Positions 54,474 through 62,436 of a stretch of DNA of 64,000 nt are shown in pieces. A model generated the notes under the pieces. That model saw nothing but the letters and a program-made list of their open reading frames with translations. It was not told where the DNA came from and ran no database searches. Every line of letters starts with the position of its first letter. Within the stretch, counting starts at the first letter, position 1. Origin of the DNA: Pseudomonas sp. JAI120 (GTDB lineage Bacteria; Pseudomonadota; Gammaproteobacteria; Pseudomonadales; Pseudomonadaceae); contig NZ_JACHCZ010000001.1 in the NCBI RefSeq assembly GCF_014207255.1, forward strand, positions 2,161,378 through 2,225,377, read 5' to 3'. Both the position numbers and the translations under genes were made by a program.

Positions 54474-54566
54474 CCGACCAGCATGTTCTATGCCTTGGGC
54501 ATGCTTACGGCGATAGGCGGAACCTTGTGCTTCCTGAGCGGACGGCGGGTTGCAGGTTCTTGCTGA
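54474..54566 (+). pseudogene. C-terminal remnant of an MFS-type transporter
   Basis: The plus-strand frame ending at 54566 reads TSMFYALGMLTAIGGTLCFL then SGRRVAGSC and stop, the last transmembrane helix and tail of a major-facilitator permease. The rest of the gene is gone, replaced by the truncated LysR gene. It is probably the partner once divergently paired with that regulator. Confidence 0.5.
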
Positions 54567-54620
54567 TATTTGCGCGGGTTCCCGCTATTAATAGCGAAAC
54601 CTCTCACGGACCCGAGCCCC

Positions 54621-55568
54621 ATGAAATTCGACACGGCCTACAGCCTGAGTCTCGATGACAAGCTGTCGATTTATGACGTACGAGACCTGAATTTCGACGA
54701 AACCGCTGCCTACGATTCCGACCAGGACAGTTTCCTGTGCCCCAACGATGCCTGTCGCGCCGCCTTCGAAGCAGGCAATGTGCTGAGCACGTTCAACGCC
54801 AAGAACGTCAACTACCAACGCACCCCGCACTTCAAAAACACGCCGAGCACGCGGCATATCGACGGGTGCCGTTATGCCAGCCTCCACAAGGGTGCAGCAG
54901 GCGAAAACGACGATGAGCGTGAGGATAATTTCCCATCGGAATTTGTCCTGACCCGTCGTACGTACGAGCGTAAAACCGCGGTGGGCGGCACCGAGGGGCG
55001 GGTCCTACAAGATTCAGCGAAAACACCCTCAACCGGCAGCGGCGAATCTGTCAGTTCCAGCGACACTACCCCGGACAAAACCAGCGTGTTCGCCCACCCG
55101 GTGGAATGTTTTGTGTCGAACATCGACGACAAGGAAAAACTCAAACGCATGCCGCTGAAAATCGGCGAGCACACCGCGACTTACTCGGCGTTTTTCAAGA
55201 AGATCGAATACCTGCAAGACAACAAGGGCCTGATCTACTGGGGCAAGATCAAAGCGATCAAGGACTACACCAGCAGCTTTCGCATCGATTTCGAAAAGAA
55301 GGTGTGGCTCGACAAAAAACCCTACTCGGTCAACGTCTACCTGAGCAAAAAGCTCATCGAGAACTACCGCAAGCGTAAGGCGTTCCTGGAGCAGATCCGG
55401 GCGGCGGCGGACAGTGAACGGGCGTTGTATTGTTTCTTCTATGGGGTCACGCCGGAGCTGAAACAGGTGCCCAGCAAGAAGAACCCCGAGCAGACGTTCG
55501 GGGTGTTCAGCGCGAATATCGAGAACCTGGATCACCTGATCATTCGTGAGGCACCAGGGTTGGAATAG
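54621..55568 (+). CDS. Hypothetical protein
   Basis: A 315-aa protein starting MKFDTAYSLSLDDKLSIYDV; the ATG at 54621 is preferred over an in-frame upstream start that overlaps the MFS remnant. Early residues contain FLCPNDACRAAF, and a later DGCRYASLH, together a C-x4-C ... H/C pattern that could bind zinc. Residues about 125-165 are Ser/Thr-rich and probably flexible. The C-terminal 150 residues (KKIEYLQDNKGLIYWGKIKA, then KPYSVNVYLSKKLIENYRKR) are alpha/beta. No family recognised. Codon use is native. Confidence 0.7.
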   Translation: MKFDTAYSLSLDDKLSIYDVRDLNFDETAAYDSDQDSFLCPNDACRAAFEAGNVLSTFNAKNVNYQRTPHFKNTPSTRHIDGCRYASLHKGAAGENDDEREDNFPSEFVLTRRTYERKTAVGGTEGRVLQDSAKTPSTGSGESVSSSDTTPDKTSVFAHPVECFVSNIDDKEKLKRMPLKIGEHTATYSAFFKKIEYLQDNKGLIYWGKIKAIKDYTSSFRIDFEKKVWLDKKPYSVNVYLSKKLIENYRKRKAFLEQIRAAADSERALYCFFYGVTPELKQVPSKKNPEQTFGVFSANIENLDHLIIREAPGLE

Positions 55569-55606
55569 TGGGTCGATAAGAATCCAGTTGATGAGCGGTC
55601 AAAACA

Positions 55607-55626
55607 ACTGTACAAAAACACAGTAT
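55607..55626 (+). promoter_or_regulatory. LexA (SOS) box overlapping a -10 element
   Basis: ACTGTACAAAAACACAGTA contains CTG-N10-CAG, the SOS operator core, with flanking symmetric A and TA bases as in the bacterial consensus. It directly abuts a -10 element TATAGT (55625-55630), so LexA binding would block transcription of the XRE gene starting at 55663. Confidence 0.7.
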
Positions 55627-55662
55627 AGTTTGCCCTCCCCCGTCGAATCCTGGAGAAACCCC

Positions 55663-56043
55663 ATGTCCTCTCTGGCAATGAGCTCTTTCGTAGAACAGCA
55701 GATCGTCCTGCACCAATTCACCGCCAAACACAGCGTACAGGCCCGCGCGATGCTGGGCTGGAGCCGCGAAGAGCTGGCCCGCCAGGCGGGTGTGGCGGTG
55801 GATGCCATCCAACAGTTTGAAAGCCAGGGCGACGTGGGTGATGAAACCCGCCTGGCATTGGCGTTTCGGTTGGAGGCGCAAGGGCTGGTATTTTTTCCGG
55901 GGTTTGCGCCAGGGTGGGGCATGAGTGTGCGGCGGTTTGACACCGCCCCAGTCGAACCCGCCGCACACAACATTATTTCGCGGCTGATGGGCTCAACAGC
56001 GGCATCAATTGACTCACCAACGCCCCAACCGAATGGTGCGTAG
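55663..56043 (+). CDS. Small XRE-type HTH protein under a LexA box
   Basis: A 126-aa protein with an XRE/Cro helix-turn-helix (ARAMLGWSREELARQAGVAV, DAIQQFESQGD, residues about 27-60) and a short C-terminal part (LVFFPGFAPGWGMSVRRFDT). The ATG at 55663 has GGAGA seven bases upstream. The C-terminus overlaps the convergent kinase gene by 71 bp. The SOS operator upstream suggests induction by DNA damage. It may be a stand-alone regulator in the chromosome or a prophage relic. Confidence 0.75.
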   Translation: MSSLAMSSFVEQQIVLHQFTAKHSVQARAMLGWSREELARQAGVAVDAIQQFESQGDVGDETRLALAFRLEAQGLVFFPGFAPGWGMSVRRFDTAPVEPAAHNIISRLMGSTAASIDSPTPQPNGA

Positions 56044-56530
56044 AGTCCAACCGGATCACCGGACAGGTCAGTGCCGCCAACCAGGTTTCATGCCGACGCA
56101 GGCTACGTAGGCTGTGGTTGCCGTTGTCGTAGCGAGCGGCCCACGCCAGGAAAGCGACGCTGTTCTCGTGGCGACTGCCACCTTCCAGGATTTCATCACC
56201 GTAGCGTTGCACCTCCCTCATGCGCAGGCGGTGCAGGCGTTCTTGCGGCTCGAGGCGCAGGAACACCACGTGGGTGAACTGCGGGATCATGGCATCGCCC
56301 CAGCCGCACAGTGAGCCGGACAGCACCCAGCCTTCCAGGCCGGCGGTCTGTTCCTGCAGCAGGCGGATGCGTTCATTTTTGGGCCGGGCAACGGTGAAGG
56401 GGGCGTCGGTTTGCTGCCAGTAGAAGTCGTCGGTGTCGAAGCAAGCGACGTTCAGACTCTCTGCCAAGGCCCTACCCAGGGTGGTAGTGCCGGCCCCCGC
56501 AGCACCGAGGATATGAATTCGACAGGCCAT
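55973..56530 (-). CDS. P-loop NTPase, adenylate/shikimate kinase-like
   Basis: A 185-aa nucleotide kinase-like protein. The P-loop reads HILGAAGAGTTTLGRAL: the usual lysine is replaced by Thr, a feature of a known subgroup of these small ATPases. Also visible are DTDDFYWQQTDAP, a Walker B-type FTHVVFLRLEP and the LID-like RLHRLRMREVQRYGDE. Start at 56530 with GGAGGGAAG upstream. The substrate is unknown. Convergent with and overlapping the XRE gene by 71 bp. Confidence 0.8.
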   Translation of the reverse strand: MACRIHILGAAGAGTTTLGRALAESLNVACFDTDDFYWQQTDAPFTVARPKNERIRLLQEQTAGLEGWVLSGSLCGWGDAMIPQFTHVVFLRLEPQERLHRLRMREVQRYGDEILEGGSRHENSVAFLAWAARYDNGNHSLRSLRRHETWLAALTCPVIRLDSTHHSVGALVSQLMPLLSPSAAK

Positions 56531-56614
56531 GGCTTCCCTCCATCGCATTGAATGTATCTTTTGAACGCGTCAGCCCTTGGGTTGTACACGCCGACGCCTA
56601 GAGCCAGCTGTTGC

Positions 56615-58120
56615 TCAAAGCCTGGCCCTGGAGCCGACCCACGCGGCCTCCTCGTAGCCATGGGCTACGGCAAGCAGCGTGGGTTCGGTCCAGCGGGCAC
56701 CAAAGAAGTAAGCACTGGCCGGCACGCCGTGCTCGTCCTTGCCGGAAGGTACCGAGATTCCTGGATAACCGGCCACTGCGACTGCAAAATAGCTGTTCGT
56801 TTCAAAGTCCGACACCACGGCATCAAGTTTTTCCCCGTCAATCAGCTCATCCACTGTGCTGCGAAAATCCTGGATAAGCGCATCCCATAGCGGCTTGCGC
56901 TCGTCGGATGTCAGGGTGGATGCGTCGATTTCCTTGAGCAGCGGTTGGTGGTCGGTGTCGCTGCCATCGCGCTTTTCATTGAACGCGATCAACTCGGAAA
57001 CTGACTTGACCGGCAGCCCACCGCGCTTACCCAGGTAATCATTCAACTCACTCTTCACATCGGCAAACAATAGTTCGCCATAGCGTGATGCATCCGCCAG
57101 CCGCATGTTCACCGGTACAAGCACTGCACCTTGTGCGCGAAGCACATCAAGCGTTTTTTGAAACTGAGGGCTATTGTCCACCGACAGGTTTTCGCCATTC
57201 GCGGAAAAGGTTGCGGGATAACCAATACGTTTATCCTTCAAGGCGCCAGGCTTGAGCAACGCGGTGTAGTCAATGCCTCGGGGGGCGTCCACATTGGCTG
57301 AATCCTGAGGGTCGCTGCCCGACATGGCGTTGAGCAACAACGCAGCATCAAACACCGAACGCGTCATTGGCCCCGGCGTGTCCTGTCGATGGCTGGCAGG
57401 AATGATGCCGCTACGGCTCAACAAGCCCACGCCGGGCTTGAAACCGACCACCCCGTTAAATGCCGCCGGGACCACGATCGAACCATTGGTTTCGGTGCCA
57501 ACGGCCAACGGCGCCAAACCAGCGGCAACCGCAACGGCTGAGCCCGAGCTTGACCCCCCGACCGATGCATCCGCTTGATGAGGGTTGAGCGTTTGCCCGC
57601 CCCGCTGGCTGAACCCATCAGGACCGCCGCGAAAACCGGCCAGTTCGGTCAGGTTGGTTTTACCCAGGATCACTGCGCCCTGCTGGCGCAGGCGTTCGAC
57701 GATAAACGCGTCCTTGATCGCAGCGGCACCCACCAACCCGAAGGCGCCTGCGCTGGTCTGCTGGGTGTCGCCCGTCTCGATATTGTCCTTGAGGAGCACG
57801 GGAATGCCGTGCAGCGGCCCTCGGACCTTGCCGCTGGCGCGTTCACGATCCAGCTCGCGAGCAATCTCCAGCGCTTGAGGGTTGATTTCGATGATGGCGT
57901 TTAACGCAGGGTCGTGTTTGCGAATGCGCTCTTGCAAGAAGGTGACCAGAACTTCCGATGTGAGCCCGCCCGACCGGGCCATTTGTTCACCGAGCTCACG
58001 AACACTGGCCCATTCCATTCCCGGCGGAACCGGTTTGGAGGTGTCGGAGGTCAACGGCAACCCCATCCAAGACGCCGCATGGCTGACAAACGCATTCACA
58101 CCATATCCAATTCCAAACAT
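56615..58120 (-). CDS. Amidase signature-family hydrolase
   Basis: A 501-aa amidase with a Ser-cisSer-Lys triad: K111 in PVLLKDNIETG, cis-Ser in VGGSSSGSAVA (about S192) and nucleophile S214 in ETNGSIVVPAA. The N-terminus (FVSHAASWMGLPLT) has no strong signal peptide. The substrate is probably a carboxamide; GatA function is unlikely without gatB/gatC neighbours. The ATG has GAGGTG upstream. An amidase-like gene without catalytic residues lies next to it on the same strand. Confidence 0.9.
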   Translation of the reverse strand: MFGIGYGVNAFVSHAASWMGLPLTSDTSKPVPPGMEWASVRELGEQMARSGGLTSEVLVTFLQERIRKHDPALNAIIEINPQALEIARELDRERASGKVRGPLHGIPVLLKDNIETGDTQQTSAGAFGLVGAAAIKDAFIVERLRQQGAVILGKTNLTELAGFRGGPDGFSQRGGQTLNPHQADASVGGSSSGSAVAVAAGLAPLAVGTETNGSIVVPAAFNGVVGFKPGVGLLSRSGIIPASHRQDTPGPMTRSVFDAALLLNAMSGSDPQDSANVDAPRGIDYTALLKPGALKDKRIGYPATFSANGENLSVDNSPQFQKTLDVLRAQGAVLVPVNMRLADASRYGELLFADVKSELNDYLGKRGGLPVKSVSELIAFNEKRDGSDTDHQPLLKEIDASTLTSDERKPLWDALIQDFRSTVDELIDGEKLDAVVSDFETNSYFAVAVAGYPGISVPSGKDEHGVPASAYFFGARWTEPTLLAVAHGYEEAAWVGSRARL

Positions 58121-58260
58121 GAACCACCTCGGGAGAAGAGTAAGAAATGACGAAGGACCACCGTTGATCCGTGCGCCAGTCTAAAAACTTCCCTCATCCC
58201 AGCCAGCATGACGTAGGCCGCTCACCTCGTAGGATTGTTCAACGCCACAGGTAGCCCATG

Positions 58261-59007
58261 CTATGCATTCTCCACGCAACAGGCATTGCGATAACCCTGC
58301 ACCAGCGCCGCCAGCGAATCCTTCGACCATCGCGCACCGTAGAACCACAACGTCGCACCACCCTCGAGGGTCTCGCCAAACCTGGGGTAACCACTCCAGC
58401 ACGCACCATGGAACGCAGCACTTTGACTGTCCGACACCAGGGCATCCAGCCGGTACTCATTTACAAGTTCATCGATTTCATTATGAGTATGCAGGTTGAA
58501 CGTGAGGGTGCCGTCGACACGTTGCGCCGGTACGGGTATCAGTTGCGTCCCGGCTCGACGCAAAACGTCCAGCGCCCGCATGAAGGGCGCACGGTGTTGA
58601 ATCGGTTCGTGACCATCGCCACGGCCATATCGGTCGGCATACCCCACGCGCCTGCCGGCCAATACTTGCATGACGGCAAAGGGGCTGTTGTTCTGCACCA
58701 GAGGTACCTCCACCATCACCTGGCCCTCTGGGTCGATACCGCTCAAGGCAATCAGCATCAACGAGGGATCACGCATGGGTCTGATGGGAAGTGCCGGTAC
58801 GTTATACCCGGGGATCAGGACGCCACCATTGGGGTGGGTTTGAGGATGGGGATCGACATCAAACGCGATACGGCGGGGGGGCGCTTGATCGGTGGAAGGG
58901 CGACGGCATGAAGACGCCGAATAGGTCATATCCAGGGGCGCAGACAACGGCTGGCCCACCTGGCAAACGGCATCCGCTCGCGAAAACTTTCTGCATTTGC
59001 TGTCCAT
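58261..59007 (-). CDS. Amidase-like protein lacking the catalytic core
   Basis: A 248-aa protein that matches only the C-terminal third of amidases (MRALDVLRRAGTQLIPVPAQ, then NEIDELVNEYRLDALVSDSQ and LWFYGARWSKDSLAALVQGY, aligned with the neighbouring amidase's YFFGARWTEPTLLAVAHGYE). The Lys and both Ser of the triad are absent. An odd N-terminal part precedes it (RKFSRADAVCQVGQ, ASSCRRPSTDQAPPRR). The open frame and its ATG suggest it is still translated. Either a decayed duplicate or a non-catalytic paralogue; 141 bp separate it from the active gene. Confidence 0.6.
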   Translation of the reverse strand: MDSKCRKFSRADAVCQVGQPLSAPLDMTYSASSCRRPSTDQAPPRRIAFDVDPHPQTHPNGGVLIPGYNVPALPIRPMRDPSLMLIALSGIDPEGQVMVEVPLVQNNSPFAVMQVLAGRRVGYADRYGRGDGHEPIQHRAPFMRALDVLRRAGTQLIPVPAQRVDGTLTFNLHTHNEIDELVNEYRLDALVSDSQSAAFHGACWSGYPRFGETLEGGATLWFYGARWSKDSLAALVQGYRNACCVENA

Positions 59008-59115
59008 CGGAACGCCTCCCCTGAAATCATTTTCCGGGGATCATCGCATCCTTCGTCGAAGCCTGTCGCAGACCCGAAACAACTTGAAAACTCCTTTTTC
59101 GTCGCCTCCGCGCCC

Positions 59116-60174
59116 TCAGCTCACAAGGTGCTCTTGCGCACCTTGGGTTTCCACTTCCAGCCACCATGCATATCCACGCTCCGGCTGGTTCAAGCTGAAC
59201 GCCTGGCCCATCGGCGGTGTGGCAATCGACACATTGCGCTCCCACGCCAGCGCCATGATGCGGTCGAATGGTTCGTGCCAGGCATGGAACGCCAGGTCGA
59301 AAGTGCCGTTGTGGATCGGCAGCAGCCAGCGGCCCTTGAGGTCGATATGCGCTTGCAGGGTTTGCTCCGGCTGCATGTGTACATGGGGCCAGTCGACGTT
59401 GTAAGCACCGGTTTCCATCAACGTCAGATCGAACGGGCCGTACTGTTCGCCGATGCGTTTAAAGCCGTCGAAGTAGCCGGTGTCGCCGCTGAAAAAGATG
59501 CGGCGCGTGCCGTCGATCATCACCCAGGAACACCAGAGGGTCTGGTTGGCATCAAACAGGCCACGCCCGGAAAAGTGCTGCGCCGGCGTGGCGACAAAGC
59601 GAATGCCATCCACCTCGGTGCCTTGCCACCAATCCAGCTGCCGCACCTTGCTGGCGTCGACACCCCACTTGACCAGAATGTCGCCCACGCCCAGCGGCGC
59701 GAGAAAGTAACGGGTCTTGTCGGCCAGTTGGACGACAGCCTTATGGTCAAGATGGTCGTAGTGGTTGTGGGAAAGAACCACCGCCTCCAGGGGCGGCAGC
59801 TCTTCAAGACTGATAGGCGGCTGATGAAAACGCTTGGGGCCAGCCCAACTGAAGGGCGAGGCACGCTCGGCGAACACCGGGTCGGTCAGCCAGAACTTGC
59901 CGCGCATTTTCAACAAAACGGTGGAATGCCCCAGGCGGAACACGCTGTGATCAGGCGCCCCCAGCAACTGCTCGCGTGTCAGCGGTTGCACCGGGATCTG
60001 CCCCACCGGCCGCGTACTGCGTGGTTTGTTGAACAGCATGTTCCAGAAGATACGCAAGGTCTTGCCAAAGCCACCGTGCTGCACGGGGGCGTCGTTGCTG
60101 AAGCTCCCCAGTTTCGACTCAGCAGGTTTGGGCGCCGCAGGCGAAGACTTGATACGGGTTGAGATCGTGGCCAT
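59116..60174 (-). CDS. MBL-fold metallohydrolase (NAPE-PLD/UlaG-like)
   Basis: A 352-aa metallo-beta-lactamase-fold enzyme. The zinc motif SHNHYDHLD lies near residue 135, with later ligands in TPAQHFSGRG, FFSGDTGYFDGF and LPIHNGTFDLAFHAW. The N-terminal 60 residues are Pro/Ser-rich, as in membrane-associated NAPE-phospholipase D-like members; HSTVLLKMRGKFWLTDPVF starts the fold. The substrate is unknown, possibly N-acyl-ethanolamine-type lipids. It is divergent from a TetR regulator with palindromic sites between them. Confidence 0.85.
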   Translation of the reverse strand: MATISTRIKSSPAAPKPAESKLGSFSNDAPVQHGGFGKTLRIFWNMLFNKPRSTRPVGQIPVQPLTREQLLGAPDHSVFRLGHSTVLLKMRGKFWLTDPVFAERASPFSWAGPKRFHQPPISLEELPPLEAVVLSHNHYDHLDHKAVVQLADKTRYFLAPLGVGDILVKWGVDASKVRQLDWWQGTEVDGIRFVATPAQHFSGRGLFDANQTLWCSWVMIDGTRRIFFSGDTGYFDGFKRIGEQYGPFDLTLMETGAYNVDWPHVHMQPEQTLQAHIDLKGRWLLPIHNGTFDLAFHAWHEPFDRIMALAWERNVSIATPPMGQAFSLNQPERGYAWWLEVETQGAQEHLVS

Positions 60175-60206
60175 TACCGAGTGACTCCTACGGTCCGCTC
60201 ATAAGT

Positions 60207-60272
60207 TACACTGCACAGTGTAGTTTCAAGATTGCAACAAAATCCGCAGCAAGTAAACTACCCAGTGTAATT
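60207..60272. promoter_or_regulatory. TetR operator sites between MBL hydrolase and regulator
   Basis: TACACTG-CA-CAGTGTA (60207-60222) is a perfect 7-bp-arm inverted repeat. A related, less symmetric copy (ACTACCCAGTGTA) lies at about 60257-60269. Both sit in the 123-bp divergent gap and share the half-site CAGTGTA, fitting autoregulation by the TetR protein and repression of the hydrolase. Confidence 0.65.
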
Positions 60273-60297
60273 TACCCTCAAGAGCTGAACGCCACCC

Positions 60298-60924
60298 ATG
60301 ACTGCCCCTCAACGCCTCACCGACCGCAAACGCCAAGCCATCGTGGCAGCGGCCATCGCTGAGTTTCGCGATAACGGCTTCGAGGTCACCAGCATGGACA
60401 AGATCGCCGCCACCGCTGGGGTTTCCAAGCGCACGGTGTATAACCATTTCCCCAGCAAGGAAGAACTGTTCGCCGAAATCCTTCACCAGCTCTGGGCCAG
60501 CAGCGTCGCCCAACTCGACGTCAGCTACGCCAGCGACCGCCCGTTGCGTGAACAGTTACGCGGGTTGCTGGAGGCAAAGATGAAGATGATGTCGGACACC
60601 AACTTCCTCGACCTCGCCCGGGTCGCCATCGCCGCCACCATCCATTCACCAGAACGGGCGCAAGACATGGTCACCCGCCTGAGCCAGCGCGAAGAAGGCT
60701 TTACCCAGTGGGTACGCGCCGCCCAGGAAGATGGCCGCCTCTCCTGCACCGACCCGGCGTTTGCCGCCCATCAGATCCAGAGCCTGCTCAAGGCCTTCGC
60801 GTTTTGGCCGCAGATCACGTTGGGCCAGCCGACCCTGGATGCCGCCCACCAGGCCAGCGTCATTGAGTCAGCCATCGACCTGTTCCTTGCCGGCTACGAA
60901 GTCAGCGCCTCCCGCACCCAGTAA
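60298..60924 (+). CDS. TetR/AcrR-family transcriptional regulator
   Basis: A 208-aa repressor: HTH at residues 10-60 (RQAIVAAAIAEFRDNGFEVT, MDKIAATAGVSKRTVYNHFP), helical ligand-binding C-terminal domain with a TetR_C-type AefR pattern (FLDLARVAIAATIHSPERAQ). Divergent from the MBL hydrolase gene and followed by a 190-bp gap to the GGDEF gene. It probably senses a hydrophobic compound related to the hydrolase substrate. Confidence 0.9.
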   Translation: MTAPQRLTDRKRQAIVAAAIAEFRDNGFEVTSMDKIAATAGVSKRTVYNHFPSKEELFAEILHQLWASSVAQLDVSYASDRPLREQLRGLLEAKMKMMSDTNFLDLARVAIAATIHSPERAQDMVTRLSQREEGFTQWVRAAQEDGRLSCTDPAFAAHQIQSLLKAFAFWPQITLGQPTLDAAHQASVIESAIDLFLAGYEVSASRTQ

Positions 60925-61114
60925 AAACCATTGCAAGAGCGACATTCCTGGTCGCTTTTGACGCATTCGCCCTCTGTTTTGCGCAAATGGCCTGGAAGGC
61001 CACTGATTATTCCTACGGTAATAACTGACAATATTCACAGGACTTATCCGATCAATGGGTGATCCAGTGGCCGCGAGCCGCCGTATATGTGAAAAACAGT
61101 TGAACCAGGAATTT

Positions 61115-62173
61115 ATGGAAAACAGACGAGGCAAAGGGCTCTCATTTGCCAGGCGTATCTACCAGCCAAGGATCATCGGCCTGGGTGTCGGCAGCATCAG
61201 CGTCACCGGCGCCTTGTACCCGCTCGCCATGCCGGGCTGGGTCTGGGCGTTACTGCTGTTCAATGGGTTTGCCTGGGCGCATCTGGCGTACCAGCTATCC
61301 ACCCGCTCGCCGTTCCCTTATCAGGCTGAACAGCGCAACTTCTTGTATGACTCGGTATTCGGTGGGTTCTGGGCGGCTGCCACGCAGTTCACGCCGCTGA
61401 CGGCCGTGACCATCCTGTCGATGATGACCATGAACAACGTCGCCGCCGGCGGCCGGCGCCTGTTCCTGCGTGGCCTGCTCGCCCAGGGGCTGGGGATCGG
61501 CGTGGCGTGGGCGCTGTTCGGCATCAAGTTCAACCCCGACGTCAGCCTGCTGCAGGTCTACTCCTGCCTGCCCATGCTGACCCTCTACCCCATGGCCATC
61601 GGCATGGTCTGTTATCAACTGGCGATCAAGCTGTCGGAACATAAACGCGCCCTCAGTGCCCTGAGCCGCACCGACAGCCTCACCGGCCTGCTCAACCACG
61701 GCTCGTGGAAAGACCTGCTGCACCTCAAGTTCCACAAGTGCCAGCAGCAGCAAAGCCACGCCACCATCGCATTGATCGATATTGATCACTTCAAGCAGAT
61801 CAACGATACCCACGGCCATATCGTCGGCGACACGGTGTTGCGGCAACTGAGCCTGGAACTGCGGCGCAACCTGCGGGAAAACGACCTGGCCGGGCGTTAC
61901 GGTGGCGATGAGTTCTGTGTGATTCTTCCGCAAATGCCTCTGGAGCAAGCGGCGCAGATCATGGAGCAGATGCGCAAAACATTCGGCAATTACCGCACCC
62001 CGCACATACCGGAATTGCGCGTCAGCCTGAGCATCGGTTTGGCGGATTTCCAGCCGCGCTACACAGACGCAGCCATGTGGCTGAACGCGGCGGACCGGGC
62101 ACTCTATGCCGCCAAGGACACCGGGCGTAATCGGGTGAGTGTCAGTGAAGACCGGATCGCCTGTTCCGCCTGA
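61115..62173 (+). CDS. MASE2-GGDEF diguanylate cyclase (AdrA/DgcC-like)
   Basis: Inner-membrane c-di-GMP synthase. Residues 1-170 form a MASE2 sensor with about five transmembrane helices (RRIYQPRIIGLGVGSISVTG at the start, the family's RRIxxPRxxG signature). The C-terminal GGDEF domain has SRTDSLTGLLNHG, IDIDHFKQINDTHGH, the active RYGGDEF near residue 280 and an intact product-inhibition site R-E-N-D five residues before it. The ATG at 61115 has AGGA upstream; a longer start at 61055 is possible. It probably promotes attachment or cellulose-type matrix formation. Confidence 0.9.
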   Translation: MENRRGKGLSFARRIYQPRIIGLGVGSISVTGALYPLAMPGWVWALLLFNGFAWAHLAYQLSTRSPFPYQAEQRNFLYDSVFGGFWAAATQFTPLTAVTILSMMTMNNVAAGGRRLFLRGLLAQGLGIGVAWALFGIKFNPDVSLLQVYSCLPMLTLYPMAIGMVCYQLAIKLSEHKRALSALSRTDSLTGLLNHGSWKDLLHLKFHKCQQQQSHATIALIDIDHFKQINDTHGHIVGDTVLRQLSLELRRNLRENDLAGRYGGDEFCVILPQMPLEQAAQIMEQMRKTFGNYRTPHIPELRVSLSIGLADFQPRYTDAAMWLNAADRALYAAKDTGRNRVSVSEDRIACSA

Positions 62174-62436
62174 CGTAGTCCTACAACTCCTCGTCTGAAT
62201 CTTCCGTCCAACACCATAGGCGATAGCATAATGCCTCCATTCGTCGCCTACCCAAAAATGGTCCTGCCCCTTGGGCGAACTTCTTGTCAGGCTGATCACT
62301 CTTAACCCGTTGTTCCACCCCGCTGTCAGCACAAGGAGGCTGACAATGAGCACGTCAACCGTAAGGCGAATGCCTTACGGGGGCAGGCGCATACACATGG
62401 ATACTCCCCGACGCATGCTTGCCCGAGCCCCCGAAC

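Noticed and set aside
58261..58911. 217-aa plus-strand frame
   Set aside because: It is the antisense of the amidase-like gene, which shows clear family similarity on the minus strand.
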